Source of the DNA: Luteimonas sp. FCS-9
GTDB lineage: Bacteria; Pseudomonadota; Gammaproteobacteria; Xanthomonadales; Xanthomonadaceae
Reading direction: 5' to 3'
DNA: 64,000 nt
NCBI RefSeq assembly: GCF_001014645.1
Contig: NZ_LASZ01000001.1
Coordinates: 62,001-126,000 of the forward strand
Part shown: piece after piece, positions 55,159 to 63,940 of the stretch
How the letters are laid out: each line of letters starts with the position of its first letter
Numbering within the stretch: the first letter of the stretch is position 1
Translations under genes and position numbers: made by a program
Notes under the pieces: generated by a model
Told to the model about the DNA's origin: nothing
Database searches by the model: none
What the model saw: the letters and a program-made list of their open reading frames with translations, nothing else

Positions 55159-56829
55159 ATGCCCACCCACCTCGCCATCCGCAACTTCGCCGTCGCCACC
55201 GCCACCGACCTCGAGTTCGGGCCGGGGCTGACCGTCATCTCCGGCGAGACCGGCGCCGGCAAGTCGCTGCTGGTCGATGCGCTGGGCTTCCTGTCGGGCC
55301 AGCGCGCCGACAGCGGCATCGTGCGCCACGGCGCCGAGCGCGCCGAGCTGCATGCCGAGTTCGCGCTCGACGATGCCGCCCCGGCACTGCGCTGGCTGCG
55401 CGACAACGAGCTCGACGAAGGCGCGACCTGCCAGCTGCGGCGCACGCTGCGTGCCGACGGTGGCTCGCGGGCGTGGATCAACGGCCGGCCGGCGACGATC
55501 GCCCAGCTGTCCGAGCTCGCCGGGCGGCTGGTCGAGATCCACGGCCAGCACGAGCATCAAGCGCTGCTGGCGCGCGGCAGCCAGCTGGCATTGCTCGATG
55601 CCCAAGCCGGCAACGGCGCATTGCTGGCCGCGGTCCGCGGCGCCGCACAGGACTGGCGCACGCTGCAGGGCGAGCGCGAGACGCTGATCGGCATCGGCGA
55701 CGTCGGCGAGCGCCGCGACTGGCTGCGCCACCAGCTCGACGAACTCGAGGGCGAGCGGCTCGAGCCCGAGGCGATCGCCGAGTTGCACGCCGCCCACCGC
55801 CGCCACGCCAACGCCGCCGGCCTGATCCAGACCTGCGACGCGGCGCTGGCGCGGATGAGCGGCGAGGACGCCGTCGGCCTGCCGCAGGCGCTGCACGCCC
55901 TGCGCCACGACCTGGGCCGGATGCGCACCCACGAGCCGCGGCTGGGCGAGGTCGACGCGATGCTCGACGCCGCCGCGATCCAGCTCGACGAGGCCACCCG
56001 GCTGCTCGGCCAGGTCCGCGACGACCTCGACATCGACCCGGCCGAGCTCGAACTGCTCGAGCAGCGCCTGGGCCGGCTGCACGAACTGGCGCGCAAGCAC
56101 CGCGTCACGCCCGAGGAACTGGGCGATGTCCGCCAGCGGCTGGCTGCCGAGCTCGAACAGCTCGACGGTGCCGGCGAGCGGCTGGCCCGCCTGGACGGCG
56201 AGATCGACGCGGCGCTCGCACGCTGGCGCGCCGCCGCCGACCGCCTGGGCGCGGCCCGCCGCAAGGCCGGCAAGGCGCTGTCGAAGGCGACGACCGCGCT
56301 GATCCACGAGCTGGGCATGGGCGGCGGCACGTTCGAGGTCGCGTTCGAACCGGTCGAGCACGACCGGCCCGACCCGCAGGGCGCCGAGCGCATCGAATTC
56401 ATGGTCTCGGCCAATGCCGGGCAGCCGCCGCGGCCGCTGCGCCGGGTGGCCTCGGGCGGCGAGCTGTCGCGCATCTCGCTGGCGATCGAGGTCGCGGCCC
56501 TCGGCCACGATGCCGTGCCCACGATGGTCTTCGACGAGGTCGACTCGGGCATCGGCGGCGCGGTGGCCGACATCGTGGGCCGCAAGCTGCGCGCCCTGGG
56601 CGCCAGCCGCCAGGTGCTGTGCGTGACCCACCTGCCCCAGGTCGCCTCCAAGGGACACGCGCACTACCGCGTGCACAAGGCCACCAGCGGCGGCGCCACC
56701 GAGAGCCGCGTCAGCCTGCTCGAGGCCGACGCCCGCACCGAGGAACTGGCGCGCATGCTCGGCGGCGTGGAGGTCAGCGCCGAGGCCCGCGCCGCGGCCA
56801 GGAAGCTGCTGGACACCGCGGACGCCTGA
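55159..56829 (+). CDS. recN: DNA repair ATPase RecN
   Basis: 556 residues, SMC-like. Walker A VISGETGAGKSLLVDAL near the N-terminus, signature VASGGELSRISLAIEV, Walker B TMVFDEVDSGIGG and D-loop, with long coiled coils (about 150-350) in between. Helps double-strand-break repair and cohesion of broken ends. No LexA-type dyad was recognised upstream. Confidence 0.95.
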   Translation: MPTHLAIRNFAVATATDLEFGPGLTVISGETGAGKSLLVDALGFLSGQRADSGIVRHGAERAELHAEFALDDAAPALRWLRDNELDEGATCQLRRTLRADGGSRAWINGRPATIAQLSELAGRLVEIHGQHEHQALLARGSQLALLDAQAGNGALLAAVRGAAQDWRTLQGERETLIGIGDVGERRDWLRHQLDELEGERLEPEAIAELHAAHRRHANAAGLIQTCDAALARMSGEDAVGLPQALHALRHDLGRMRTHEPRLGEVDAMLDAAAIQLDEATRLLGQVRDDLDIDPAELELLEQRLGRLHELARKHRVTPEELGDVRQRLAAELEQLDGAGERLARLDGEIDAALARWRAAADRLGAARRKAGKALSKATTALIHELGMGGGTFEVAFEPVEHDRPDPQGAERIEFMVSANAGQPPRPLRRVASGGELSRISLAIEVAALGHDAVPTMVFDEVDSGIGGAVADIVGRKLRALGASRQVLCVTHLPQVASKGHAHYRVHKATSGGATESRVSLLEADARTEELARMLGGVEVSAEARAAARKLLDTADA

Positions 56830-56929
56830 CCAAGCCACGCTGCCACCCAGGTACGCGGGCGCGCTTCGCCGGGATCGCCGGATTCACCTTCACGACCGAG
56901 GCCGCGGCTTCAGTCGCTCCGCTATGCAC

Positions 56930-56995
56930 GTAGGAGCGCGCTCGCGCGCGAAGGGGATTTTGTGCGCACGCCATCGCGCGCAAGCGCGCTCCTAC
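56930..56995. repeat. REP pair 1 (BIME-like)
   Basis: Begins GTAGGAGCGCGCTCGCGCGC and ends with the inverse, CGCAAGCGCGCTCCTAC, around a short A/T-containing centre. This is a typical Xanthomonadaceae/Pseudomonas REP form. Confidence 0.75.
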
Positions 56996-57099
56996 ATGAA
57001 TCCAGAATGCGTGCCGGCCGGAGACGTGGCGCGCGGTCGGGATCGACCGGACCGCCTACGCGGCCCAGGCCGCGCCTGCGCAGTCGCCCCGCCACCCGT

Positions 57100-57164
57100 G
57101 TAGGAGCGCGCTCGCGCGCGATGGGGTTCTGTGCGCAGGCCATCGCGCGCAAGCGCGCGCCTAC
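57100..57164. repeat. REP pair 2 (BIME-like)
   Basis: Same outward arms as the first copy (GTAGGAGCGCGCTCGCGCGC, then CGCAAGCGCGCGCCTAC) and about the same length; 104 bases separate the copies. Confidence 0.75.
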
Positions 57165-57266
57165 GGGGATCCGGCACGCACGGCGTGAATCCGGGATGCG
57201 AAATAACCGGGATCGAGGACACGGATGGGCGCGCCTGCATCGCGGACGCGCACGCGCACGCGTCGC

Positions 57267-57671
57267 TCAGCGCCGCTTGCGCACGTAGAGCACCAGCGAG
57301 TGGTCCTCGAGGTGGTAGCCGTAGCGCTCGGCGATCTCGTGCTGCAGCTTCTCGATCTCGGCGCTCTCGAACTCGATGATCTTGCCGGTGTCCACGTCCA
57401 CCATGTGGTCGTGGTGGCCGCCGCGGTCGAGCTCGTAGACCGCGTGCCCGCCCTCGAAGTTGTGCTTGAGCACCAGGCCGGCGGCCTCGAACTGGGTGAG
57501 CACCCGGTACACCGTCGCCAGGCCGATCTCGTCGCCCTGCTCGAGCAGCTGCCGGTAGATGTCCTCGGCGGTGAGATGCTGGCGCGGCGTGCGCTGCTCG
57601 AGCAGGTCGAGGATCCGCATCCGCGGGTGGGTGACTTTGAGTCCGGCCTTGCGCAGGTCGAGCGATTCCAT
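57267..57671 (-). CDS. fur: Ferric uptake regulator Fur
   Basis: 134 residues. Winged HTH (GLATVYRVLTQFEAAGLVLK) and metal-site residues (HNFEGGHAVYELD, GGHHDHMVDVDTGKIIEFES). The CxxC of E. coli Fur is absent, as in Pseudomonas Fur. Represses iron-uptake genes when loaded with Fe2+. ATG at 57671 has GGAGA upstream; the longer frame to 57698 is not needed. Divergent from bamE, a conserved Xanthomonas pairing. Confidence 0.95.
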   Translation of the reverse strand: MESLDLRKAGLKVTHPRMRILDLLEQRTPRQHLTAEDIYRQLLEQGDEIGLATVYRVLTQFEAAGLVLKHNFEGGHAVYELDRGGHHDHMVDVDTGKIIEFESAEIEKLQHEIAERYGYHLEDHSLVLYVRKRR

Positions 57672-57799
57672 GAAGTGTCTCCGAGTACAGGCCGGCATTC
57701 ACTGGCGGTTGAACGCCGGCTGCCCGAATCGCGGTGGCGGCGTGACGCGCAGTGTATCATCGGCCCGGTCCCCGCAGCCCCCGGCCCGTGCCCTCCGCC

Positions 57800-58183
57800 A
57801 TGCAGAAAGTCATCCTCGTCTCGGCCCTCGTCCTGGCCACCAGCGGCTGCGCCCTGGTCTACAAGCAGCCGATCTATCAGGGCAATCTGATCGAGCAGTC
57901 CGCGGTCGAGCAGTTGCAGGTCGGCATGGGCAAGCCGCAGGTCGAGGCGCTGCTGGGATCGCCGTCGATCGCCGACCCGTTCCACCATCAGCGCTGGGAC
58001 TACACCGCCACCCAGCGGGTGGGCCGCACCGGCCACACCGAGGTGAAGAACTTCACCGTCTACTTCGAGAACGACCAGCTCGCACGCTGGGAAGGCGAGT
58101 ACTTCCCGAACCGCGACCAGGAGCTGGCCGCGGAGATGCGCAAGTTCGGCAACCTGCCCAAGGAGCGCGGCAACCGCCGCTGA
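57800..58183 (+). CDS. bamE: Outer-membrane assembly lipoprotein BamE (OmlA/SmpA)
   Basis: 127 residues. Lipobox TSGC places the lipidated Cys at residue 17; mature part YKQPIYQGNLIEQSAVEQLQ, VGMGKPQVEALLGSP and FTVYFENDQLARWEGEYFP is classic BamE. Part of the Bam complex that inserts outer-membrane proteins such as the porin at 20420. Start at 57800; an earlier in-frame start at 57752 would disrupt the signal sequence. Confidence 0.93.
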   Translation: MQKVILVSALVLATSGCALVYKQPIYQGNLIEQSAVEQLQVGMGKPQVEALLGSPSIADPFHHQRWDYTATQRVGRTGHTEVKNFTVYFENDQLARWEGEYFPNRDQELAAEMRKFGNLPKERGNRR

Positions 58184-58186
58184 CGC

Positions 58187-58453
58187 CTAGCCGGCGTCGC
58201 GCCTGGCCGCGCGGCGCCTGCGCGCCTCCTTCGGATCGACCCGCAGCGCACGCAGCAGCTCCAGCCGGTCGCCGTCGGCGAGCGTGGCGTCCGTATTCAC
58301 CCGCACCCCGAACACCGCGTGGCCGACGATGCCGGCCAGCGCGTCGGGGTCCGGCAGCGCCCCCAGCGCAGTCGCGACGTCGGCCCCGTCGGGCAGCTCC
58401 AGCGTCCAGCTGCGATGCGCGCGCGGATGCGCGGCGACCACCTCGATGCGCAT
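58187..58453 (-). CDS. rnfH: RnfH-family ubiquitin-like protein (RatB)
   Basis: 88 residues, a small beta-grasp protein (RIEVVAAHPRAHRSWTLELP, then DGDRLELLRALRVDPKEARR). The RnfH/UPF0125 family is almost always found beside ratA and smpB, as here. Biochemical function is not established. Seven bases separate it from ratA. Confidence 0.85.
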   Translation of the reverse strand: MRIEVVAAHPRAHRSWTLELPDGADVATALGALPDPDALAGIVGHAVFGVRVNTDATLADGDRLELLRALRVDPKEARRRRAARRDAG

Positions 58454-58460
58454 CGTCGGC

Positions 58461-58895
58461 TCAGGCGACCGGCTCGCGCTCGGCGACCCGGATGAAGTCG
58501 TTGACCATGCGGTCGGCGAGCCCGCGGAAGCCCAGCGTCAGCGCCGGCAGCATAAGCCGGCTGGTCGGCTCGAACGCCAGCGACAGCGAGACCTTGCACG
58601 AAGCCGCGTCGAGCGCACGGAACGTCCAGCGCCCGTGCAGCGTCTTGAACGGGCCGTCGCGCAGCTGCATGTCGATGGTGTCGGGCGGCGACAGGGTGTT
58701 CTCGGTCGTGAACCACGTCCGCAGCGCGCCCAGCCCCAGATCCAGCCGGGCGACGATGCGGTCGTCGCCCGATTCCAGGACCTGCGCCGACTCGCACCAC
58801 GCGAACCGGCGCGGGTAGGCGGGAATATCGTTGACCAGCGCGAACATGCGCTCGGCCGGTTGCCCGACAAGGGCGCTACGTTCGATCTTGGGCAT
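58461..58895 (-). CDS. ratA: RatA/COQ10-type START-domain protein
   Basis: 144 residues of the polyketide-cyclase/START fold (IERSALVGQPAERMFALVND, then DGPFKTLHGRWTFRALDA). RatA in E. coli is described as a ribosome-associated toxin, while the COQ10 relatives bind ubiquinone; which applies here is unclear. Divergent from smpB with 38 bases between starts. ATG at 58895 preferred; an upstream in-frame start at 58970 overlaps smpB. Confidence 0.85.
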   Translation of the reverse strand: MPKIERSALVGQPAERMFALVNDIPAYPRRFAWCESAQVLESGDDRIVARLDLGLGALRTWFTTENTLSPPDTIDMQLRDGPFKTLHGRWTFRALDAASCKVSLSLAFEPTSRLMLPALTLGFRGLADRMVNDFIRVAEREPVA

Positions 58896-58933
58896 GACTC
58901 GCCTGGGGGACGTGCTTCGAGGACAATGTGCGG

Positions 58934-59434
58934 ATGAGCAAGAAAAGCGGCAAGGCCAAGGATAAAGCAAACAGCACCGGCACCATCGCGCTGAACAAGC
59001 GCGCGCGCCACGAGTACCACCTCGAGGACCGCTACGAGGCCGGACTGGCGCTGCAGGGCTGGGAACTGAAGGCCATCCGCGCCGGCCGTGCCAACATCGG
59101 CGAGAGCTACGCCGTCATCCGCCACGGCGAGCTGTTCCTGTTCGGTGCGCAGATCACCCCGCTGATCCAGGCCTCCACCCACGTCGTCGCCGACGCCCAC
59201 CGCACGCGCAAGCTGCTGCTGCACCGGCGCGAGATCGACGTGCTCGTCGGGCGCGTGCAGCGCGACGGCTACACCGTCGTGCCGACCGCGCTGTACTGGA
59301 AGGGCAACAAGATCAAGGCCGAGATCGCGCTCGCCAAGGGCAAGCAGAAGCACGACAAGCGCGAGACCGAACGCGAGCGCGACTGGGCGCGCGACAAGCA
59401 GCGGCTGCTGCGCCGGCACAACAAGGACGCCTGA
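58934..59434 (+). CDS. smpB: tmRNA-binding protein SmpB
   Basis: 166 residues. Family core [40 protein letters not shown] and the basic C-terminal tail ([20 protein letters not shown]) that enters the mRNA channel. Works with ssrA, encoded 3.2 kb to the right, to free stalled ribosomes. ATG at 58934 has GAGGA 10 bases upstream; the GTG at 58928 would be too close. Confidence 0.95.
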   Translation: MSKKSGKAKDKANSTGTIALNKRARHEYHLEDRYEAGLALQGWELKAIRAGRANIGESYAVIRHGELFLFGAQITPLIQASTHVVADAHRTRKLLLHRREIDVLVGRVQRDGYTVVPTALYWKGNKIKAEIALAKGKQKHDKRETERERDWARDKQRLLRRHNKDA

Positions 59435-59449
59435 CGCGTCCCGCGGGCC

Positions 59450-61669
59450 TCACCCCGCCGGTGCGGCGCCCGTGCCCGACCGCGCGTCCTGCGCGGCGCG
59501 CGCGAGCGTGAAGCGGAACGTCGCGCCCTGCCCCGGCGCGCCCTGCGCCGAGATCGTCCCGCCGTGGCGCTCGACGATCCGCTTGACCGACGCCAAGCCC
59601 ACGCCGTGGCCCTTGTACTCGTCCTCGCGGTGCAGGCGCTGGAACGGCCGGAACAGCTTGCCCGCGTACTCGGCGTTGAAACCCGCGCCGTTGTCGCGCA
59701 CGAAGAACGCGCCGTCGGCCTGCCGCCCGAACTCGATCCGCGCATCGACGGTGCCGGCAGTGAACTTCCATGCGTTGCCCAGCAGGTTCTGCAGCAGGTT
59801 GCGCACCAACGCCGCGTCGCCCTCGGCGGCCAGGCCCGGCGCGACGACGACCTCGACCCGACGCTCGGGCTCGGTCTGCCGCAACTCGGCCACCACCTCC
59901 TCGGCCAGCCGGCTGAGATCCAGCGGGCTGCGCTTGAACTCGCCGCGGCTGATGCGCGACATCTTCAGCAGCGCGTCGATCAGCGCGTCCATGCGCGCGG
60001 CCGCGTTGCGCACCCGCGCCAGGTAGTCCTGGCCCTGCGCGTCGATGACCTCGCTGTAGCGCTCGGCCAGGATCCGCCCGAAGCCGTCGATGCTGCGCAG
60101 CGGCGCACGCAGGTCGTGCGAGACGATGTACGCGAACGACTCGAGCTCGTGGTTGGCCTGCGTGAGTTCGCGCGTGCGCTGCTCGACGCGCGATTCGAGC
60201 GTGCGGTTGAGCGCGTGCACCTGCGCCTCGGCGCGCAGCCGCTCGGTCACGTCGTCCACCTGTACCAGTCGCGCGATCTCGCTGTCGGCCTCACCCAGCA
60301 CCAGTGTCGAGGCCAGGTGCACCTCGCGGAGGTCGCCGTCGCACCGCCGCAGGCGTCGCGTGCTGCGGTGCACGCCCTCGCGCAGCGCCTGCATCTCCTG
60401 CGTCCGCGACACCGGGTCCTGGGAGTCGACGAAGTAGCCGCTGAACAACGTGCCGGTCATCGCCCCCTGGTCCATGCCGGCGATGCCGGCCATCGCCGGG
60501 TTGGTCTCCACGATCGTGCCGTTGCGGTCCAGCAGCACCATGCCGATCGCCGAATAGCGCATCGCATTGCGAAAGCGCTGCTCGCTGCGACGGTACGAAT
60601 CGCTGAGCCGGCGCGCCAGGACCTCGGCCCGCGACTGCGTGCGCGCCAGCGTCATCACCACAGCGAACAGCAGCAGCGACGCCAGCACGCCGGTCACCAG
60701 CGTGGTCTGCAGCTCGCGCATGCCGCCCGAGAGCAGCGGCCCGATGTGCTGGAAATCGTAGCGCCAGCTGCGCCCGTAGACCGTCTGCGTGAGCGTGTGC
60801 AGCACCCGCCCCGACGGGTCGGCGTCGAAGTTGTCGGTCTGCAGCACCGGCACCTGCCGACCGCCGGTCACGTCCACGATGCGGAACGCGGTCTGCGGCC
60901 CCACGCCAAGGCCGGCCCGGTCGATGAACTCCTCGGAACGGAACGGCGCGAACACCCAGCCGATCAGCGCGTTCTCGCGCGCGACCGGCGTCTCCGGGAA
61001 CCGCGCCGTGCGATAGACCGGCGCGAACATCAGCACGCCCGGCTTGCCGTCGCCGCCCGGCCGATGCAGCGCCACCGGCGCGCTCAGCCGCACCTGCCCG
61101 GTATCGCGCGCGGCGTCCATCGCCGCGCGCCGCCCCGGGTCGCTGTACTGGTCGTAGCCGATCGTGGCGCGCGAGACCGTGCTCTCGGGCTCGAAGTACA
61201 CGATCGCACCGTAATGGTCGCGCGCGCCACGCGGCACCACCGAGAACAGCCCGTCCCCCTGCGCGCGACGGCGCAGTTGCAGTTCGGTCAGCCCCCGCGG
61301 ATCGACGTAGGCCACGTAGCCCAGTCCCACCATGCCCGGCAGCTGCCGCGCGATGTCCAGCCCTTCGACATAACCCCGCCACTGCCGCGTGGTCGGCATG
61401 TCGGCCGCCGCGCTGTGCAGCGCCACCCCGCCGCGGATGCTCAGCTCGTACTGCAGCAGCCGCTGGCGCACCGCGTCGGCCAGCCGCTCGGCTTCGGTCA
61501 CGAAACTGCCCTCGGCCAGCCGCCGCTCGCGCTCGCTCGCATTGCGCGCGTACAGCGCCACCATCAGCAGCGACCCCACCAGCACCAGCACCGCAAGCAC
61601 GTGCCCCCGGCGCAGCCGGGTGCGCGGCGCGGAAGGCGCGAGGCGTCGGGAAGGCGCAGGTCCAGCCAT
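59450..61669 (-). CDS. CHASE-PAS sensor histidine kinase (orphan)
   Basis: 739 residues. Transmembrane helix near 22-42, periplasmic CHASE domain (LPGMVGLGYVAYVDPRGLTE), second transmembrane helix near 325-345, a PAS domain (AIGMVLLDRNGTIVETNPAM), a coiled coil (ALNRTLESRVEQRTRELTQA), HisKA (YIVSHDLRAPLRSIDGFGRI) and HATPase (GNAWKFTAG, RDNGAGF). CHASE sensors often detect small extracellular molecules. No response regulator is next to it, so its partner must be elsewhere. Convergent with smpB, 15 bases apart. Confidence 0.88.
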   Translation of the reverse strand: MAGPAPSRRLAPSAPRTRLRRGHVLAVLVLVGSLLMVALYARNASERERRLAEGSFVTEAERLADAVRQRLLQYELSIRGGVALHSAAADMPTTRQWRGYVEGLDIARQLPGMVGLGYVAYVDPRGLTELQLRRRAQGDGLFSVVPRGARDHYGAIVYFEPESTVSRATIGYDQYSDPGRRAAMDAARDTGQVRLSAPVALHRPGGDGKPGVLMFAPVYRTARFPETPVARENALIGWVFAPFRSEEFIDRAGLGVGPQTAFRIVDVTGGRQVPVLQTDNFDADPSGRVLHTLTQTVYGRSWRYDFQHIGPLLSGGMRELQTTLVTGVLASLLLFAVVMTLARTQSRAEVLARRLSDSYRRSEQRFRNAMRYSAIGMVLLDRNGTIVETNPAMAGIAGMDQGAMTGTLFSGYFVDSQDPVSRTQEMQALREGVHRSTRRLRRCDGDLREVHLASTLVLGEADSEIARLVQVDDVTERLRAEAQVHALNRTLESRVEQRTRELTQANHELESFAYIVSHDLRAPLRSIDGFGRILAERYSEVIDAQGQDYLARVRNAAARMDALIDALLKMSRISRGEFKRSPLDLSRLAEEVVAELRQTEPERRVEVVVAPGLAAEGDAALVRNLLQNLLGNAWKFTAGTVDARIEFGRQADGAFFVRDNGAGFNAEYAGKLFRPFQRLHREDEYKGHGVGLASVKRIVERHGGTISAQGAPGQGATFRFTLARAAQDARSGTGAAPAG

Positions 61670-61978
61670 CGCGACAGGATAGCGATCCTCGCGGGCGAAG
61701 GCAGCCGGGCCGGCACTGCGCCTGGGACGGCGTACGCGGCCCGAGACGCGGCGATGCTGGCGCCGGTCGCCATCGATGCCCGCGCAATGGAGCGCCCGTC
61801 GCAGTTCCGCCCGCCCCGGACAATTCCTACAGCGTCGTCAGAGTTTCCCGACTGCGCCGTGCACTACGGAGCGCGACGGTGGTCAGGCCAGCCGGCGCAC
61901 AGGCGCGCCGCCCCGCCCCTCCACGGGCCACGGCGCGCCTGTTGCGCGCTGGCATCCATCCATGCTCGGAGATCCGCA
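61670..61978. other. Intergenic region with 11-bp inverted repeat
   Basis: 309 bases between divergent genes. Contains ACAGGCGCGCC (61899-61909) and its exact inverse GGCGCGCCTGT (61932-61942), 22 bases apart, 36 bases before the small secreted-protein gene. No clear promoter recognised. Confidence 0.5.
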
Positions 61979-62200
61979 ATGAAGCGAAAGATCGGCATGT
62001 TCTCGGCCGTGCTCGGCGCCGGCCTGCTGATGGCGACCGGAAGTGCCACCGCAGTTCCCGCGGAACAATGCGAGAACGACGGTCAGATCGGGCACAGCTG
62101 GAGCTCGGAGGCCGGCCAGAACGGTTGGCACGTGTGGGAATGCTGGGACGGCAACTGGCAGTACCGCGGCTACTGCGGGCTCAGTTTGTGCGTCGTCTGA
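61979..62200 (+). CDS. Tiny exported four-cysteine protein
   Basis: 73 residues, not assigned to a family. A good signal peptide (MKRKIGMFSAVLGAGLLMAT, cut probably after ATAVPA) leaves a mature peptide of about 45 residues rich in Trp and Gly with four Cys (EQCENDGQIG, WHVWECWDGNWQYRGYCGLS, LCVV). Two disulfides are plausible. GGAG 8 bases before the ATG supports expression. It may be a secreted structural, toxin or signalling peptide; no immunity, export or maturation gene lies beside it. Confidence 0.65.
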   Translation: MKRKIGMFSAVLGAGLLMATGSATAVPAEQCENDGQIGHSWSSEAGQNGWHVWECWDGNWQYRGYCGLSLCVV

Positions 62201-62244
62201 GCAGCTGACGCGGCGGCTGGACGCCACGACGGCGCGGGGCGTTC

Positions 62245-62556
62245 TCAAGCCGCCATCGCCTCGTGGATCGCATCCGGGCGCACCGCCGCCACCCGCAACA
62301 GCGTCCTGGCCGCACCCGAAGGCTCGCGCCGCCCCTGCTCCCAGTCCTGGAACGTCCGCACCGACACGCCCAGCAGGCTGGCGAACTGCGCCTGCGACAG
62401 GCCCAGGCGCTGCCGGGCTTCTGCGGCAATCGACACCGGCACCATGTTGACCTTACCCAACTGGCCGGCATTGACCGACCGTACCGCGGCCAGCAACTCG
62501 GCGCCGATATCACGGCGGGCATCCCGGGCCTTCAAGGCTTTCTCATTCATCGGCAT
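62245..62556 (-). CDS. HTH antitoxin-like regulator (NadS/HigA type), no partner toxin
   Basis: 103 residues. The C-terminal half is an XRE-type HTH (RQRLGLSQAQFASLLGVSVR, TFQDWEQGRREPSG) in the form typical of NadS/HigA antitoxins, which normally follow a RelE/HigB toxin gene. Here the upstream neighbour is ssrA, so it is an orphan. ATG at 62556 (AGGA 7 bases before) preferred to 62550. Its ribosome site lies directly behind the T run of the ssrA terminator. Confidence 0.75.
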   Translation of the reverse strand: MPMNEKALKARDARRDIGAELLAAVRSVNAGQLGKVNMVPVSIAAEARQRLGLSQAQFASLLGVSVRTFQDWEQGRREPSGAARTLLRVAAVRPDAIHEAMAA

Positions 62557-62568
62557 GTCCAGGTTCCT

Positions 62569-62597
62569 AAAAAAAAACCGGGCCCGTTCGGGCCCGG
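62569..62597 (-). terminator. Rho-independent terminator of ssrA
   Basis: CCGGGCCCG (62578-62586), two-base loop, CGGGCCCGG (62589-62597), followed on the minus strand by nine T (complement of 62569-62577). Confidence 0.9.
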
Positions 62598-62608
62598 CTT
62601 TCATCGAG

Positions 62609-62962
<354 letters not shown>

Positions 62963-62992
62963 GAGGAGATCAGAACTTACGCTGATGCACGC

Positions 62993-63020
62993 AGTATAGG
63001 GGCGTGTCGCGGGCACGCAA
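62993..63020 (-). promoter_or_regulatory. Sigma-70 promoter of ssrA
   Basis: Minus strand TTGCGT (63020-63015), 16-base spacer, TATACT (62998-62993), about 31 bases before the mature 5' end, leaving a short leader for RNase P. Confidence 0.65.
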
Positions 63021-63164
63021 GCGCCGGACCGAGCGTGGCAGGCGCAGGTTCATCGGCATCGGCGCCGTATCCCGCTTCAGCCAAGCTGCCCGCTGATCGT
63101 TCCGCCTATGAGACTTGTCATCGGCTATAACGTCGCATCGTTCGATCGGCGCTGTTAGCATGCG

Positions 63165-63287
63165 CGTCCCCTTGGGGAGTAGCCGGCTTCCGCTCCGCGG
63201 AAGCGCCCGCGTCAACACACTCGATCCAGTGCGATCGTGGCGCGTGCGACCAGTCCAGGTTGGCGAGACCAGCGGTGTACCGGCATC
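63165..63287 (+). promoter_or_regulatory. yybP-ykoY Mn2+ riboswitch upstream of mntP
   Basis: Conserved blocks in the right order: TTGGGGAGTAGCCG (63172-63185), a hairpin GCTTCC-GCTCCGC-GGAAGC (63186-63204), GCGTCAACACAC (63209-63220), then GGCGAGACCAGCGG (63262-63275). In E. coli the same element controls mntP and alx by Mn2+ binding. Exact ends are approximate. Confidence 0.85.
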
Positions 63288-63349
63288 ACGCGGGTTGGGC
63301 GCGCCGGCACGCCGTCATCGTGCTCGCCCGACCCCGATCGATGCGCCCG

Positions 63350-63940
63350 ATGTCCATGAGCTCCATCCTCCTGATCGGCTTCGCCATGTCGACCGATGCC
63401 TTCGCCGCAGCCGTCGGCAAGGGCGCGGCGATGCGTCGTCCCCGCTTCGGCCAGGCGCTGCGCGCTGGCGTGATCTTCGGCGTCATCGAGGCACTCACGC
63501 CCGTCATCGGCTGGGCACTGGGGCTGGCCGCGGCCGCCTACGTCGCCGCCTGGGACCACTGGATCGCCTTCGTGCTGCTGGGCCTCTTAGGCGCGCGCAT
63601 GATCCACGCCGGCCTGCGCAAGGCGCCGGACACCGAGGCCGCCGAGCCGCCCGCTCGCCACGGCTTCTGGAACCTCGCCGCGACAGGCTTCGCGACCAGC
63701 ATCGATGCGATGGCCGTGGGCGTCGGCCTGGCTTTTCTCGACGTCAACATCGCCGTCGTCGCAACGGTCATTGGCATCTGCACGCTGGTGATGGTGACCA
63801 CCGGCATCATGCTCGGCCGTGTGCTGGGCACACTTGCCGGCAAACGTGCCGAGGTCGTCGGTGGGCTGATCCTGATCGGCATCGGCGCGGCGATCCTCTA
63901 CGACCATCTCGGCGGCGGTGGCGGCCTGCCGACGCTGTAG
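63350..63940 (+). CDS. mntP: Manganese efflux pump MntP
   Basis: 196 residues, six transmembrane helices in two related halves, each with the family aspartate motif ([15 protein letters not shown] and [15 protein letters not shown]). Exports Mn2+ and protects against manganese excess. ATGs at 63341, 63350 and 63356 are in frame; 63350 ([18 protein letters not shown]) fits Xanthomonas homologues. No Shine-Dalgarno is obvious, as often found when a riboswitch controls translation. The yybP-ykoY element upstream supports the assignment. Confidence 0.93.
   Translation: MSMSSILLIGFAMSTDAFAAAVGKGAAMRRPRFGQALRAGVIFGVIEALTPVIGWALGLAAAAYVAAWDHWIAFVLLGLLGARMIHAGLRKAPDTEAAEPPARHGFWNLAATGFATSIDAMAVGVGLAFLDVNIAVVATVIGICTLVMVTTGIMLGRVLGTLAGKRAEVVGGLILIGIGAAILYDHLGGGGGLPTL

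Larger units (their letters stand above)
56830..57266. other. Intergenic region with two REP pairs
   Basis: 437 bases between convergent recN and fur without a supported gene; small minus-strand frames here read through the repeats and are not genes. Contents: two REP-pair elements at 56930-56995 and 57100-57164. Confidence 0.7.

Noticed and set aside
56922..57152. Short minus-strand frames between recN and fur
   Set aside because: They are translated REP repeats (near-identical MRAMACAQNP starts in both copies) with no supporting features.
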